This document shows positions 17,117 to 25,528 of a stretch of DNA of 58,842 nucleotides, one piece after another (within the stretch, counting starts at the first letter, position 1; each line of letters begins with the position of its first letter). The translations under genes and the position numbers were made by a program. The stretch covers positions 1 through 58,842 of the forward strand of contig JALORP010000016.1 of assembly GCA_025458865.1 (NCBI GenBank), read 5' to 3'. The notes beneath the pieces were generated by a model. That model ran no database searches. It was not told the origin of the DNA and saw only the letters and a program-made list of their open reading frames with translations. The stretch is from Steroidobacteraceae bacterium. Its GTDB lineage: Bacteria; Pseudomonadota; Gammaproteobacteria; Steroidobacterales; Steroidobacteraceae.

Positions 17117-18049
17117 ATGAACAAGATGACCAGGTTGTCGGCCTCGTGGCTGATGCTCGTGGGTATCGCGGTGCTCGCCGCGGCCTGCGGCAAGGAGCCT
17201 CGGCAGCAGTCCTTCGATTCCCCGGAGCAGGCCATCGAGGCGATGACGGCGCTCATCGGCCAGCAGGACGAGCGGGCCGTCGACAAGGTATTCGGGCCGG
17301 GCGCCTACGACCTGTTCCGGTCGGGTGACGAGGCTGCGGACCGCGAGGACTTCGAGCGCGTCAAGGCGATGGTGGGGGAAGGGGTCGACTTCGCCGAGTT
17401 CGACGACAAGACCGTGGTCGCGCTGCTGGGCGAGGACGGCTGGCCCTGGCCGATTCCGCTCGTGCAGCAGGCCGGCAAGTGGCGCTTCGACACTGCCGCG
17501 GGCCGGGAAGAGCTGCTCAATCGCCGCATCGGCCGCAACGAGCTGTACACCCTGACTGCGCTGCATGCGTTCGTGGATGCGCAGCGGGAATACGCGAGCG
17601 AGGGTCGCGACGGCAACCCGCGCGCCTTTGCGCAGAAGTTCCGCAGCAGCCCCGGCAAGCGCGACGGCCTCTACTGGGAGCCCGTCGAAGGCGAGCCGCT
17701 GAGTCCGCTAGGCGACCTGCTCGCCGGGACTGATCGCAGCAGCGACACGCCGGAGCCGTTCCACGGCTACTACTACCGCATCCTGGTCGCGCAGGGGCCT
17801 GGCGCCGTCGGGGGCGAGAAGTCCTACCTCGACGACAAGGGCCTCCTGACCGGCGGCTTCGCCGCCGTCGCGTGGCCGGCCAAGCATGGCAACTCGGGCG
17901 TGATGACCTTCATCGTCAACCACCGCGGACTCGTCTACCAGAAGGATTTCGGGGCCGGGACCGACAAGGCCGTGGAGGCCATCCAGGCTTTCGATCCGGA
18001 CGCGAGCTGGGAGCTCACGCCCGACGAGCTGGAGGCCGTGGCCGACTGA
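17117..18049 (+). CDS. DUF2950 family lipoprotein
   Basis: A 310-aa protein. The signal ends in a lipobox (VLAAAC, Cys near residue 26), so it is probably a lipoprotein. DUF2950 landmarks are FDSPEQAIEAMTALIG, HGYYYRILVAQGP, GGFAAVAWPAKHGNSGVMTFI and GLVYQKDFG. The function is unknown. The ATG at 17117 sits 6 nt after GGGGAG and 12 nt after the DUF3300 stop, so the pair is almost surely co-transcribed, possibly with the SYLF gene. Confidence 0.88.
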   Translation: MNKMTRLSASWLMLVGIAVLAAACGKEPRQQSFDSPEQAIEAMTALIGQQDERAVDKVFGPGAYDLFRSGDEAADREDFERVKAMVGEGVDFAEFDDKTVVALLGEDGWPWPIPLVQQAGKWRFDTAAGREELLNRRIGRNELYTLTALHAFVDAQREYASEGRDGNPRAFAQKFRSSPGKRDGLYWEPVEGEPLSPLGDLLAGTDRSSDTPEPFHGYYYRILVAQGPGAVGGEKSYLDDKGLLTGGFAAVAWPAKHGNSGVMTFIVNHRGLVYQKDFGAGTDKAVEAIQAFDPDASWELTPDELEAVAD

Positions 18050-18350
18050 GAGGGGGTCAGACCTCGACCGTCGTCGCGTCGTAGTCCATCAGGCCGAGCG
18101 ACGCCTGTGTCAGCGGCGTGCCGGCGCGCCCGGGCTCGACCACGTGGGCGAGCAGGCGCATGCCCGTCTCCCGCGACAGCACCGCCACCCGGGCGGCGCG
18201 TTCCCGCCGATGCCACCGCCCGCGATTGCGATGCGGGCGTGTTTCAAGCGGCGGAACTGCCGGTGCGGAACGGGGTGGCGTGCATCGGTCGCTTCTCACC
18301 TAGGGCGGTCGAGCCCGCATAATGCCACGCCCTTGCCCCGCGAGCCGCCC
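18050..18350. other. Intergenic region with possible gene remnant
   Basis: Directly after the DUF2950 stop is GGGGTCAGACC, a motif whose reverse complement recurs near 32350. On the minus strand, 18057-18200 can be read as a C-terminal fragment (VAVLSRETGMRLLAHVVEPG, then TPLTQASLGLMDYDATTVEV and a stop) that looks more protein-like than background, but it has no recognisable start or family. It may be a decayed gene. CATAAT at 18318-18323 could be a -10 element for the methyltransferase. Nothing else is evident. Confidence 0.3.
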
Positions 18351-18938
18351 ATGCGCTTCGACGCCGAGTTCTATCGCCGCTTCTACGAGGATCCCGCGAC
18401 GCGGGTCGCCTCCGCGGCGGAGGCGGAACGGCTGGGCGACTTCATCTGCGCCTATGCGGCGTATCTCGGGGTTCGCGTGCGGCGGGTGCTCGACGCGGGC
18501 TGCGGGCTCGGGCACCTGCGCGCGCCGGTCCTGCGCCACTTCCCTGGCGCCCGCTACACGGGCCTCGAGGTGAGCGAGTACCTCGCGCGCCGGCACGGCT
18601 GGGTGCACGGCGGCCTCGAAGACTACCGCCCCCCCGGTGCCTTCGATCTCGTCCTCTGCCACGACGTCCTGCAGTACCTCGACGACCGCGCAGCCGCGCG
18701 CGCGGTCGCGAACCTCGGGCGGCTGAGCCGAGGGCTGCTGTACGTCAGCGCGCTGACGCTGGAGGACTGGCGTGCCGCCGCCGACCGCTCGCGCACCGAT
18801 GGCGACGTCCACCTGCGGCCGGTGGACTGGTACCGGCGGCGGCTGGGCCGTGCGTTCGTGGCGCTCGGCGGGGGGCTGTTCGCGCGCCGCGGCCACGCCC
18901 CGGTGCTGTGGGCGCTGGAGCGACCGTCTCCGGCCTGA
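18351..18938 (+). CDS. Class I SAM-dependent methyltransferase
   Basis: A 195-aa protein. Motif I of the Rossmann methyltransferase fold is clear (VRRVLDAGCGLGHLRAPVL, residues 46-64), with the acidic end of strand 2 in YTGLEVSEYLARRHG, and motif IV-like FDLVLCHDVLQYLDD. The substrate is unknown; the small size and Tyr/Asp-rich N-terminus are typical of unassigned family members. It stands alone with its own upstream region. Confidence 0.85.
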   Translation: MRFDAEFYRRFYEDPATRVASAAEAERLGDFICAYAAYLGVRVRRVLDAGCGLGHLRAPVLRHFPGARYTGLEVSEYLARRHGWVHGGLEDYRPPGAFDLVLCHDVLQYLDDRAAARAVANLGRLSRGLLYVSALTLEDWRAAADRSRTDGDVHLRPVDWYRRRLGRAFVALGGGLFARRGHAPVLWALERPSPA

Positions 18939-19068
18939 CGCGTGCGGTGCGATCCGCGGCGAGGGTGTCCCGGGGGCATTTTTTTGGTAGTCTCACCGCG
19001 CTTTTTCGCCGGCAGGCGACAGTCCTGCCGTTCCCGTGGCGCACACAATGATTCGAGGGGTAGTCGAG

Positions 19069-19617
19069 ATGATGAAGTTGAATGGCTTCGGTGCACGTCC
19101 CTGGCTTGCGGCGGCCGCGGCGACGGTGCTGCTCGCGGGCTGCGGCGGCAGCCAGAACGACGCGCTTCCGCTGATCAAGGCCAGCGTCAGCGTCAAGACC
19201 TTCTCGATGGGTGGCATGTGCGAGACGATCCCCGTGCGCATCGTGCCGGTGGAGTTGCGCGGCGAGGCGAACAAGTACGCCAACAACCGCACGATGGTGC
19301 TCGAGGTCGCCATGGAGGGCCCGACGGACGAGAACGGCGCGCCGACCTGCAATGGTTCGGGCGAGACCCTGCCGCTGGCCCCGGGCGACTGGGAGTTCAG
19401 CGCGCCGCTCGCCTCGGGGAGCACGAAGTGCACCCGCGACATCCAGGCTGGCGGCGACCTGAGCATCCGGCTCGTGGACGGCGCGGAAGGCTGCGGCGGC
19501 CCGCAGGCCGCGCCGGCCGCGGAGGATGTGGCGCCGGCTGAAGGTGAAGCGCCGGCTGAAGGCGCGGTGCCGGCTGAAGGCGAGGCTGCGTCCGCCGAAG
19601 CCTCGGCTGCCGGCTGA
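19069..19617 (+). CDS. Putative lipoprotein with C-terminal six-residue tandem repeat
   Basis: A 182-aa protein of unknown family. The signal peptide ends in LLAGC, with Cys near residue 24, so it is probably lipidated. The globular part contains three further Cys (GGMCETIP, APTCNGSG, STKCTRDI) and one later (EGCGG), so disulfides are likely. The tail is Ala/Glu/Pro-rich with the repeat APAEGE/APAEGA/VPAEGE. I use the ATG at 19069, 8 nt after GAGGGG; the next codon is also ATG. A strong hairpin follows the stop. It may be a periplasmic or cell-surface protein of this lineage. Confidence 0.75.
   Translation: MMKLNGFGARPWLAAAAATVLLAGCGGSQNDALPLIKASVSVKTFSMGGMCETIPVRIVPVELRGEANKYANNRTMVLEVAMEGPTDENGAPTCNGSGETLPLAPGDWEFSAPLASGSTKCTRDIQAGGDLSIRLVDGAEGCGGPQAAPAAEDVAPAEGEAPAEGAVPAEGEAASAEASAAG
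19533..19586 (+). repeat. 18-bp tandem repeat in the lipoprotein tail
   Basis: GCCGGCTGAAGG recurs at 19533, 19551 and 19569, a perfect 18-bp period, encoding the Pro-Ala-Glu-Gly-x-Ala unit. Three near-identical copies in frame suggest recent slippage-type expansion, which could vary the tail length between strains. Confidence 0.8.
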
Positions 19618-19640
19618 TCCGGACCAAGCCTCACCGACTG

Positions 19641-19672
19641 GAGGGCCGGCGCGGGTGACCGTGCCGGCCCTC
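19641..19672 (+). terminator. Hairpin terminator after the lipoprotein gene
   Basis: GAGGGCCGGC (19641-19650) pairs perfectly with GCCGGCCCTC (19663-19672) across a 12-nt loop, 23 nt past the lipoprotein stop. The following GTCGTTTC is only mildly T-rich. The stem overlaps a GTG (19655) that could be taken for the start of the next gene; the hairpin argues for the later ATG at 19682. Confidence 0.65.
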
Positions 19673-19681
19673 GTCGTTTCC

Positions 19682-20515
19682 ATGGCCGCGACTTTCCCGC
19701 CCTGGATGCCCCCGATGTTCGGCGCGGTCGGCCGCATCGCGCCCGGGCTGGCCGCGCGCCTCGCGGCCGAGCTGCTCTGCCGGCCGGGCGGTCGCAACCC
19801 GCCGCAGTCCTGGGAGCACGAGCCCGGACTGTCCGCGGGCGCGCCGACGAAACTGGCCTGCGGCCTGCACGCCCTGTGCTGGGGCGACCGTGGGCCGGTC
19901 GTGCTGGCGCAGCACGGCTGGCGCGGACGGCCGACCCAGTTCGTGCGCCTCGCCGGCGCGCTGGTTTCGCGCGGCTACCGGCTGGTGGCGCTGGATGCGC
20001 CCGGGCACGGGGTGTCGCCGGGGCGGCGGCTGTCCACCCGCATCCTCGCCGACCTACTTCGCGCGGCCGCCGGGGAACTCGGCGGCGTGCACGCCGTGAT
20101 TGGCCACTCCTTCGGCGGCGCGGCCGCCGGCATCGCGCTGGAGGAGGGTCTCGCGGCGAGGCGACTCGTCGTGATCGGAAGCCCTACGCGCGTCAGCGCG
20201 ATGATGACGCAGTTCGGCGGCGAGATGGGCCTGCCCGGCCCAGCTCAGCTGCGGCTCGCTCGCCTTTTCGAGGCGCATGCCCGCCGTCCGCTGCGCGAGC
20301 TCGACCTCGTCGCGCTCGGCCCCGCTGTCGCCTCGCGCGCGCTCATCGTGCACGACGAGGACGACGACGTGATCCCGGTATCGCAGGCTCGCGACCTGGA
20401 GCAGGCCTGGCCCGCCGCCCAGCGGCTGTACACGCGCGGCCTCGGCCACCGCGAGGTCCTCGCCGAACCCGCCGTGGTCGAGGCGGTCTCGGCGTTCGTG
20501 GACTCGCCCGGATGA
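19682..20515 (+). CDS. Alpha/beta hydrolase
   Basis: A 277-aa enzyme. The fold's landmarks are present: VVLAQHGWRGRPTQF (oxyanion region HGW), LVALDAPGHGVSPGRRLST, the nucleophile elbow VIGHSFGGAAAG (Ser), the acid in ALIVHDEDDDVIP, and the His in TRGLGHREVLAEP. Substrate unknown; the family includes esterases and lipases acting on many substrates. The ATG at 19682 is chosen over the upstream GTG because of the hairpin. The next gene begins 43 nt downstream on the same strand. Confidence 0.88.
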   Translation: MAATFPPWMPPMFGAVGRIAPGLAARLAAELLCRPGGRNPPQSWEHEPGLSAGAPTKLACGLHALCWGDRGPVVLAQHGWRGRPTQFVRLAGALVSRGYRLVALDAPGHGVSPGRRLSTRILADLLRAAAGELGGVHAVIGHSFGGAAAGIALEEGLAARRLVVIGSPTRVSAMMTQFGGEMGLPGPAQLRLARLFEAHARRPLRELDLVALGPAVASRALIVHDEDDDVIPVSQARDLEQAWPAAQRLYTRGLGHREVLAEPAVVEAVSAFVDSPG

Positions 20516-20558
20516 TCCGCGGCGCATCCGCGAACCATCGCTGGTCGAAACGCAGCCC

Positions 20559-21473
20559 ATGAAACGCCTGCTGCCCTCCATCGTCTCGGTGATCATCATC
20601 ACGATCGCGGCGGTGGTCCTCTACCGCACGCTGTCCGCCATCGAGCCGGCCCAGGTCGCGGCGAGTTTCCGCGCGCTGCCCGCCAGCGCACTCGTCCTGG
20701 CGGGCCTGTTCGCCGCTGGCGCACTCGCCTCGCTTGCGACCTACGAGGTCGTGATGCTGCGCGAGCTGCGTCCGGGGCTGCCCTGGCGACGGCCGGCGCT
20801 CGTCGGGCTCATCGCGTATCCGATCGGCCACGCCGTGGGCTTCGGCGCGCTCTCCGGCGGCGCGATCCGCTACCGGCTCTACCAGCCGCTGGGGCTCGGG
20901 CCTCTCGAGGTCGGCAAGGTCATCGTGCTGTCCGCGCTGCCGTACGCCGCTGGGCTCGGCGTGCTCTGCGCGGTGGCCCTCGTGGCCGAGGCCGACGCCG
21001 TGTCGCCCCGGCTCAACCTGAGCGTCGCCGGGGCGGTGGCGATCGGCGCGGCGCTGCTCGCGACGCACGCCGCCTACGTGGTCGCGGTGCTCCGCCTGCG
21101 CGGCCCGCTCAAGCTGCGCTGGTTCGAGGCCGAGCTGCCGGGCCCGCGGCTGACCGCCTTCCAGTACGCGCTGGGACTCGCCGAGGTGCTCTCGGCGGCG
21201 GCGGTGCTGTACGTGCTGCTGCCGGAGGGCTCGACCGGCGGCTTCCTGGCCTTCGTCGGCCTCTACGTCGTGGCGATCCTCGCCGGGGTGCTGTCGAGCG
21301 TTCCCGCAGGCCTCGGGGTGTTCGAGTCGGTGCTGCTGCTCACGCTGCGCGACGTGCCCGCCGAGGCGCTGCTGGGCGCGGTGCTCGCCTACCGGCTGCT
21401 CTACGAGCTGCTGCCGTTCCTGCTCGGGCTCGCGCTGTTCCTGGGCTGGGAGCTTCTGGCCCGGCGCCGCTGA
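20559..21473 (+). CDS. YbhN/UPF0104-like membrane protein (lysylphosphatidylglycerol synthase TM domain)
   Basis: A 304-aa inner-membrane protein with about eight helices. The motifs YPIGHAVGFGALSGGAIRYRLY and the late LSSVPAGLGVFESVLLLTL plus YRLLYELLPFLLGLALF are those of the flippase half of MprF and its stand-alone relatives. The catalytic aminoacyl-transferase half of MprF is missing, as usual in Gram-negative members. It may translocate a lipid; no substrate can be named. Confidence 0.85.
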   Translation: MKRLLPSIVSVIIITIAAVVLYRTLSAIEPAQVAASFRALPASALVLAGLFAAGALASLATYEVVMLRELRPGLPWRRPALVGLIAYPIGHAVGFGALSGGAIRYRLYQPLGLGPLEVGKVIVLSALPYAAGLGVLCAVALVAEADAVSPRLNLSVAGAVAIGAALLATHAAYVVAVLRLRGPLKLRWFEAELPGPRLTAFQYALGLAEVLSAAAVLYVLLPEGSTGGFLAFVGLYVVAILAGVLSSVPAGLGVFESVLLLTLRDVPAEALLGAVLAYRLLYELLPFLLGLALFLGWELLARRR

Positions 21474-21485
21474 GTCTCTTGCGCC

Positions 21486-22154
21486 TCAGCCGCTGCCGGG
21501 CGGCTCGACCGGCGCCACGAGGATCTCGAGGCGGCCGTAGGGAGAGGGATCCAGCACGCGGCGTCCGTTGCGCTGGAGCCAGTCGATGGCGGGCAGCGTG
21601 ACCATGTCGCCCTCGCTTCGATCCTCCGGGGGCGCGCCGAGGAGCACCGCCGGCGTGAACACGACGATGTAGCGTTCGCGGGAGACGGAGGGGTCGAAGG
21701 GTGCGACCAGCGCGAGGCCGGGCCCGCCGCCCGGCCTGGCAAGCGAGGGTTCGAGCCTGAGGTTCTCGAGCCCCGAAACGCGCGTGACGACGAACGACTC
21801 GTCCAGCATGGCGACCACGGGGTAGAACACGCTGCCGCCCGGCGGCTCGCCGTCGAAAAGCGTCTTGATGCGCACGCGGTAAGGCTTGTCGCCCCCGGGC
21901 AGGCGGAAGGCGGCGAAAGGGCTGAGGCCGCTGTGGAACTCGAAGGCAGGGCTCTCGCTGCCGATCGTCGCCTGCACCGTGCCCGCGTCTGGCAGCGGCG
22001 CGTAGTCGAACTGCGCAGGGTCGGTGCAGCAGGGCGCGGCGCGCTCGTAGGCCGCAAAGCGCTCGCCGAGGCCGGCCGGATAGGGCGTCGGCGCCGCCGC
22101 GCAGCCGGCCAGCAGGAGGAAAGATGCGAGCCAGCCGCTGCGGTGGAATGACAT
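21486..22154 (-). CDS. MalM-like periplasmic lipoprotein
   Basis: A 222-aa protein. The signal ends LLLAGC, so it is probably a lipoprotein. It has the MalM-type opening CCTDPAQFDYAPL and the GLSPFAAFRLP and FYPVVAMLDESFVVTR blocks. MalM is encoded in the maltose operon of enterics, but its function is unsettled; no maltose genes are nearby, so it is best called a MalM-domain protein. It is convergent with the membrane protein gene (12 nt between stops). Confidence 0.7.
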   Translation of the reverse strand: MSFHRSGWLASFLLLAGCAAAPTPYPAGLGERFAAYERAAPCCTDPAQFDYAPLPDAGTVQATIGSESPAFEFHSGLSPFAAFRLPGGDKPYRVRIKTLFDGEPPGGSVFYPVVAMLDESFVVTRVSGLENLRLEPSLARPGGGPGLALVAPFDPSVSRERYIVVFTPAVLLGAPPEDRSEGDMVTLPAIDWLQRNGRRVLDPSPYGRLEILVAPVEPPGSG

Positions 22155-22237
22155 GGCGCAAGGCTAGCACGAGCGCCGGGGTGGGAAACGGCCGCGCCGC
22201 GGGAGCCGGGCGTCGTGCGTCCCGGAGGGCGCTTGCC

Positions 22238-22243
22238 TACAAT
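22238..22243 (+). promoter_or_regulatory. Possible -10 element (TACAAT)
   Basis: TACAAT lies 24 nt upstream of the GTG start of the renalase-like gene, with a Shine-Dalgarno (AGGAG) between. No good -35 is visible at 16-18 nt. Confidence 0.3.
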
Positions 22244-22266
22244 CGTCGCGCCGCAGGAGTTCGCAA

Positions 22267-23241
22267 GTGACCTCGACCCCGATCGCCATCGCCATCGTCG
22301 GCGCCGGCCTGGCCGGCATCGCCTGCGCCCGGCGCCTGCAGGCCGCCGGCCTGCCGGTGCGCCTGTTCGACAAGGGCAGCGCGCCCGGAGGACGGATCGC
22401 TACCCGCCGGCGCGAGGATTCCGCCTTCGACCACGGCGCGCAGTACTGGACAGTGCGCGAGCCTGCCTTCGAGGCCGCCGTGGAGGAGGCCGCGCGGCAG
22501 GGCTGCGCCGAGCGCTGGAACCCGCGCTGGCCCGGCGGCGAGCAGCAGGCGCGCACGCTGTGGGTCGGCGCGCCGGGCATGGCCGGGATGCCCGCGGCGC
22601 TCGCGTCCGGCCTCGACCTGTCGCTGCGCTGCAGGATCACGTCGCTCGTGCGCGACGGGTCCGCGTGGAATCTCTGCGACGACCTCGGCCGCAGCCTCGG
22701 GCCCTTCGCGCTCGTGGTGCTCGCCCTGCCCGCGCCGCAGGCGGCTGAGCTGGCCGCGTCCGCGACGCCGGTCGCCGCGCGCGTCGCTGCCGTGCCCATG
22801 GCGCCCTGCTGGGCGGCGATGCTGGCGTTCGAGTCGCCGCTGGACCTGCCGTTCGACGCCGACTGGCGCGAGGACACCGTGCTGCCGTGGGTCGCGCGCA
22901 ATTCCGCCAAGCCGGGCCGGCGTGGACTCGATGCCTGGGTGCTGCACGCCGACGCCGAGTGGTCGCGCGGGCGCCTGGAGGCCTCGCCGGCGGCCGTGCA
23001 GGCCGAGCTGGTGCAGCGCTTCGAGCAGCGCGCCGGCCGGCCCCTGCCCCCGCTCGCGCACGCGAGCGTGCACCGCTGGCGCTACGCGCGGGTCGAGGCG
23101 CCCGCGGGCGAGCCCTGGATCGCGGACTGGGATGCCGGGGTGGCCTTCTGCGGGGATTGGTGCCTGGACGCCCGGATCGAGGCTGCCTTCCTGTCGGGGG
23201 ACGCGCTGGGCGAGGCGCTCGCGGCGCGGTTGGCGCGCTGA
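22267..23241 (+). CDS. Renalase-like FAD-dependent amine oxidoreductase
   Basis: A 324-aa protein with an N-terminal FAD-binding Rossmann motif (IAIVGAGLAGIACARRLQAAG, residues 7-27, then the acidic RLFDKGSAPGGR) and the family block FDHGAQYWTVREP. The C-terminus has a second FAD contact, GVAFCGDWCLDARIEAAFLSG. Bacterial renalases oxidise unusual dihydro-NAD(P) isomers; whether this one does is not shown. The GTG start has AGGAG 8 nt upstream. It faces away from the MalM-like gene. Confidence 0.85.
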   Translation: MTSTPIAIAIVGAGLAGIACARRLQAAGLPVRLFDKGSAPGGRIATRRREDSAFDHGAQYWTVREPAFEAAVEEAARQGCAERWNPRWPGGEQQARTLWVGAPGMAGMPAALASGLDLSLRCRITSLVRDGSAWNLCDDLGRSLGPFALVVLALPAPQAAELAASATPVAARVAAVPMAPCWAAMLAFESPLDLPFDADWREDTVLPWVARNSAKPGRRGLDAWVLHADAEWSRGRLEASPAAVQAELVQRFEQRAGRPLPPLAHASVHRWRYARVEAPAGEPWIADWDAGVAFCGDWCLDARIEAAFLSGDALGEALAARLAR

Positions 23242-23302
23242 GGCGGGCGCCGCGCGCGACCGGCCGAAACGCCCGCGGCGCGCCGCCCGGCCGCGGCTTC
23301 GC

Positions 23303-23308
23303 TAGAAT
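23303..23308 (+). promoter_or_regulatory. Possible -10 element (TAGAAT)
   Basis: TAGAAT lies 28 nt before the oligopeptidase B start and 15 nt before its AGGAG site. No clear -35 is visible in the GC-rich upstream stretch. Confidence 0.3.
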
Positions 23309-23335
23309 TCGCGCGCGCTTACAGGAGTGAACCGA

Positions 23336-25501
23336 ATGCTCGCTGCCAGCCTGCGGCCGATGGCGGCCGTCGCGGCCGTCGCCCTGCTCGGCGCCTGCGC
23401 CGCCACCGCCCCCGAGGGCAAGAGGACCATGAACGACGAAAGCACCCAGCCGGTGCCGCCGGTGGCGGCCGTCAGGCCCCACGAGGTGGCCTCGCCCCAC
23501 GGCAGCCGCACGGACGAGTACTACTGGCTGCGCGACGACACGCGCGAGAGCCGCGAGGTGCTCGGTTACCTCGAGGCCGAGAACGCGTACAAGGACGCGA
23601 TGCTGGCCCACGTCGCGCCGCTGCAGGAAAAGCTGTACGGCGAGATCGTCTCGCGCATCCAGCAGGACGACGCGAGCGTGCCCTACCGCAAGCGCGGCTA
23701 CTGGTACTACAGCCGCTTCGAGGCCGGGCAGGAGTACCCGGTCTACGCGCGCAAGCGTGGCTCGCTCGAAGCCCCCGAGGAGGTCATGCTCGACGGCAAC
23801 CAGCTGGCGAAGGGCCGCGAGTTCTACCAGGTCGGCGCGCTCGAGGTGTCGCCGGACGACCGCTACGTCGCCTGGGCCGAGGACACGGTCGGCCGGCGCC
23901 AGTACACGCTGCGCATCCGCGACCTCACGACCGGAGAGATCCTGCCGGACCGCATCGAGAACACCGACGGCGACATCGCGTGGACCGCCGACAGCGCGAG
24001 CGTCCTCTACATCGAGAAGGACCCGCAGACGCTGCTCGGCTACCGGGTGCGGCGCCACGCGCTCGGCGCCGATCCCGCGCAGGACCCGCTGGTCTACGAG
24101 CAGGAGGACCTGTCCTTCTACACCGGCCTGACGACCACGAAGGACGACCGCTACATCCTGATCGTCTCGGCCGGTACGCTGACGAGCGAGGTCCGCTTCG
24201 CCGACGCGGCCGACCCCGCGCTCGCCTTCAGGACGTTCCTGCCTCGCGAGAAGGGCCACGAGTACGACGTCGAGCACCTCGACGGGCGCTGGATCATCCG
24301 CAGCAACTGGGAGGCGCCCAACTTCCGCCTGATGGAGGCGAGGCTGGGGGAGGAAGGTGACCGCACCCGCTGGCGCGAGGTCGTCGGCCACCGCGACGAC
24401 GCGTTCATCCACGACTTCGACGTTTTCCAGGACTTCCTCGCGGTGAACGAGCGCAGCGACGGCCTGCGCAAGATGCGCATCCTGCGCTGGGACGGGAGCA
24501 AGGACTTCCACGTCGCCTCGGACGAGCCGGCCTACGCGACGTTCTTCGGGACGAATGCCGAGCTCGACACGACCGTGCTGCGATACGTCTACGGGTCGCT
24601 GACGACGCCCTACACGACCTACGACTACGACGTCGCGACCGGCGAACGCCGGCTCATGAAGCGCGAGCCGGTGCTGGGCGACTTCGACCCGGCCAACTAC
24701 GTCACGGAGTACCGCTGGGCGCCGGCGAGGGACGGCACGAGGATCCCCGTGTCCATCGTCCACCGCAAGGGCGTCGCGCGCGACGGCAAGGCGCCGCTCC
24801 TGCAGTACGGCTACGGGTCCTACGGCTACGCCATGGACCCGACGTTCTCGATTTCGCTGCTGCCGCTGCTGGACCGCGGCTTCGTCTATGCCATCGCCCA
24901 CATCCGCGGCGGCCAGGAGATGGGCCGGCGTTGGTACGACGGCGGCCGCCTGCTCAACAAGAAGAACAGCTTCACCGACTTCGTGGACGTCACGCGCTTC
25001 CTCGTCGACGAGCGCTACGGCGACCCGAAGCGCGTCTTCGGCCGCGGCGGCAGCGCCGGCGGCCTGCTGATGGGCGCGGTCGCCAACATCGCGCCTGCCG
25101 ACTACCGCGCCCTGCTGGTGCACGTGCCGTTCGTGGACGTGGTGACCACCATGCTGGACGACAGCATCCCGCTCACCGCCAACGAGTACGACGAGTGGGG
25201 CAACCCGGCCGACAAGGCCTACTACGACTACATGCTGTCCTACTCGCCCTACGACAACGTCGCGCGCCAGGACTACCCGGCGATGTACGTGACCACGGGC
25301 CTGTGGGACAGCCAGGTGCAGTACTTCGAGCCCGCGAAGTGGGTGGCGAGGCTGCGCGCGCGCAAGACCGACTCGAACCCGCTGCTGTTCCGCACGACCA
25401 TGGAGGCGGGCCACGGCGGCAAGTCGGGGCGCTTCGAGAGTTTCCGCGAGGTCGCCGAGGAGTGGGCGTTCCTGCTCGACCAGGCGGGCCTGCGGGATTG
25501 A
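23336..25501 (+). CDS. ptrB: Oligopeptidase B (S9 family serine peptidase)
   Basis: A 721-aa peptidase that cleaves short peptides after basic residues. The N-terminus is a signal with lipobox LLGAC (about residue 21), so unlike cytosolic PtrB it may be a lipoprotein of the periplasm. The propeller domain is followed by the hydrolase domain with the triad: Ser in FGRGGSAGGLLMGAV, Asp in TTGLWDSQVQYFEPAKW, His in MEAGHGGKSGRFESF. The substrate-channel block IAHIRGGQEMGRRWYDGG is intact. I use ATG 23336, 8 nt after AGGAG; a GTG at 23327 lies inside the ribosome site. Assignment to PtrB rather than prolyl oligopeptidase rests on the DSQVQY/EPAKW and RGG(Q)E blocks. Confidence 0.9.
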   Translation: MLAASLRPMAAVAAVALLGACAATAPEGKRTMNDESTQPVPPVAAVRPHEVASPHGSRTDEYYWLRDDTRESREVLGYLEAENAYKDAMLAHVAPLQEKLYGEIVSRIQQDDASVPYRKRGYWYYSRFEAGQEYPVYARKRGSLEAPEEVMLDGNQLAKGREFYQVGALEVSPDDRYVAWAEDTVGRRQYTLRIRDLTTGEILPDRIENTDGDIAWTADSASVLYIEKDPQTLLGYRVRRHALGADPAQDPLVYEQEDLSFYTGLTTTKDDRYILIVSAGTLTSEVRFADAADPALAFRTFLPREKGHEYDVEHLDGRWIIRSNWEAPNFRLMEARLGEEGDRTRWREVVGHRDDAFIHDFDVFQDFLAVNERSDGLRKMRILRWDGSKDFHVASDEPAYATFFGTNAELDTTVLRYVYGSLTTPYTTYDYDVATGERRLMKREPVLGDFDPANYVTEYRWAPARDGTRIPVSIVHRKGVARDGKAPLLQYGYGSYGYAMDPTFSISLLPLLDRGFVYAIAHIRGGQEMGRRWYDGGRLLNKKNSFTDFVDVTRFLVDERYGDPKRVFGRGGSAGGLLMGAVANIAPADYRALLVHVPFVDVVTTMLDDSIPLTANEYDEWGNPADKAYYDYMLSYSPYDNVARQDYPAMYVTTGLWDSQVQYFEPAKWVARLRARKTDSNPLLFRTTMEAGHGGKSGRFESFREVAEEWAFLLDQAGLRD

Positions 25502-25528
25502 GCCGGGCCGGCGGGGCGCCGTCCGGTC

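Noticed and set aside
18960-18990. A Rho-independent terminator at the seven-T run (18979-18985)
   Set aside because: No convincing stem precedes the T-run.
19655-19681. GTG 19655 as start of the alpha/beta hydrolase
   Set aside because: It lies in the loop of a perfect 10-bp hairpin; the ATG at 19682 is more likely.
22637-25414. A 925-codon open frame opposite the oligopeptidase B gene, and similar long frames opposite mtrB, the V-ATPase genes and the kinase
   Set aside because: They are Arg/Ala/Gly-rich mirror readings of GC-rich genes with no recognisable domain; the plus-strand product is well conserved.
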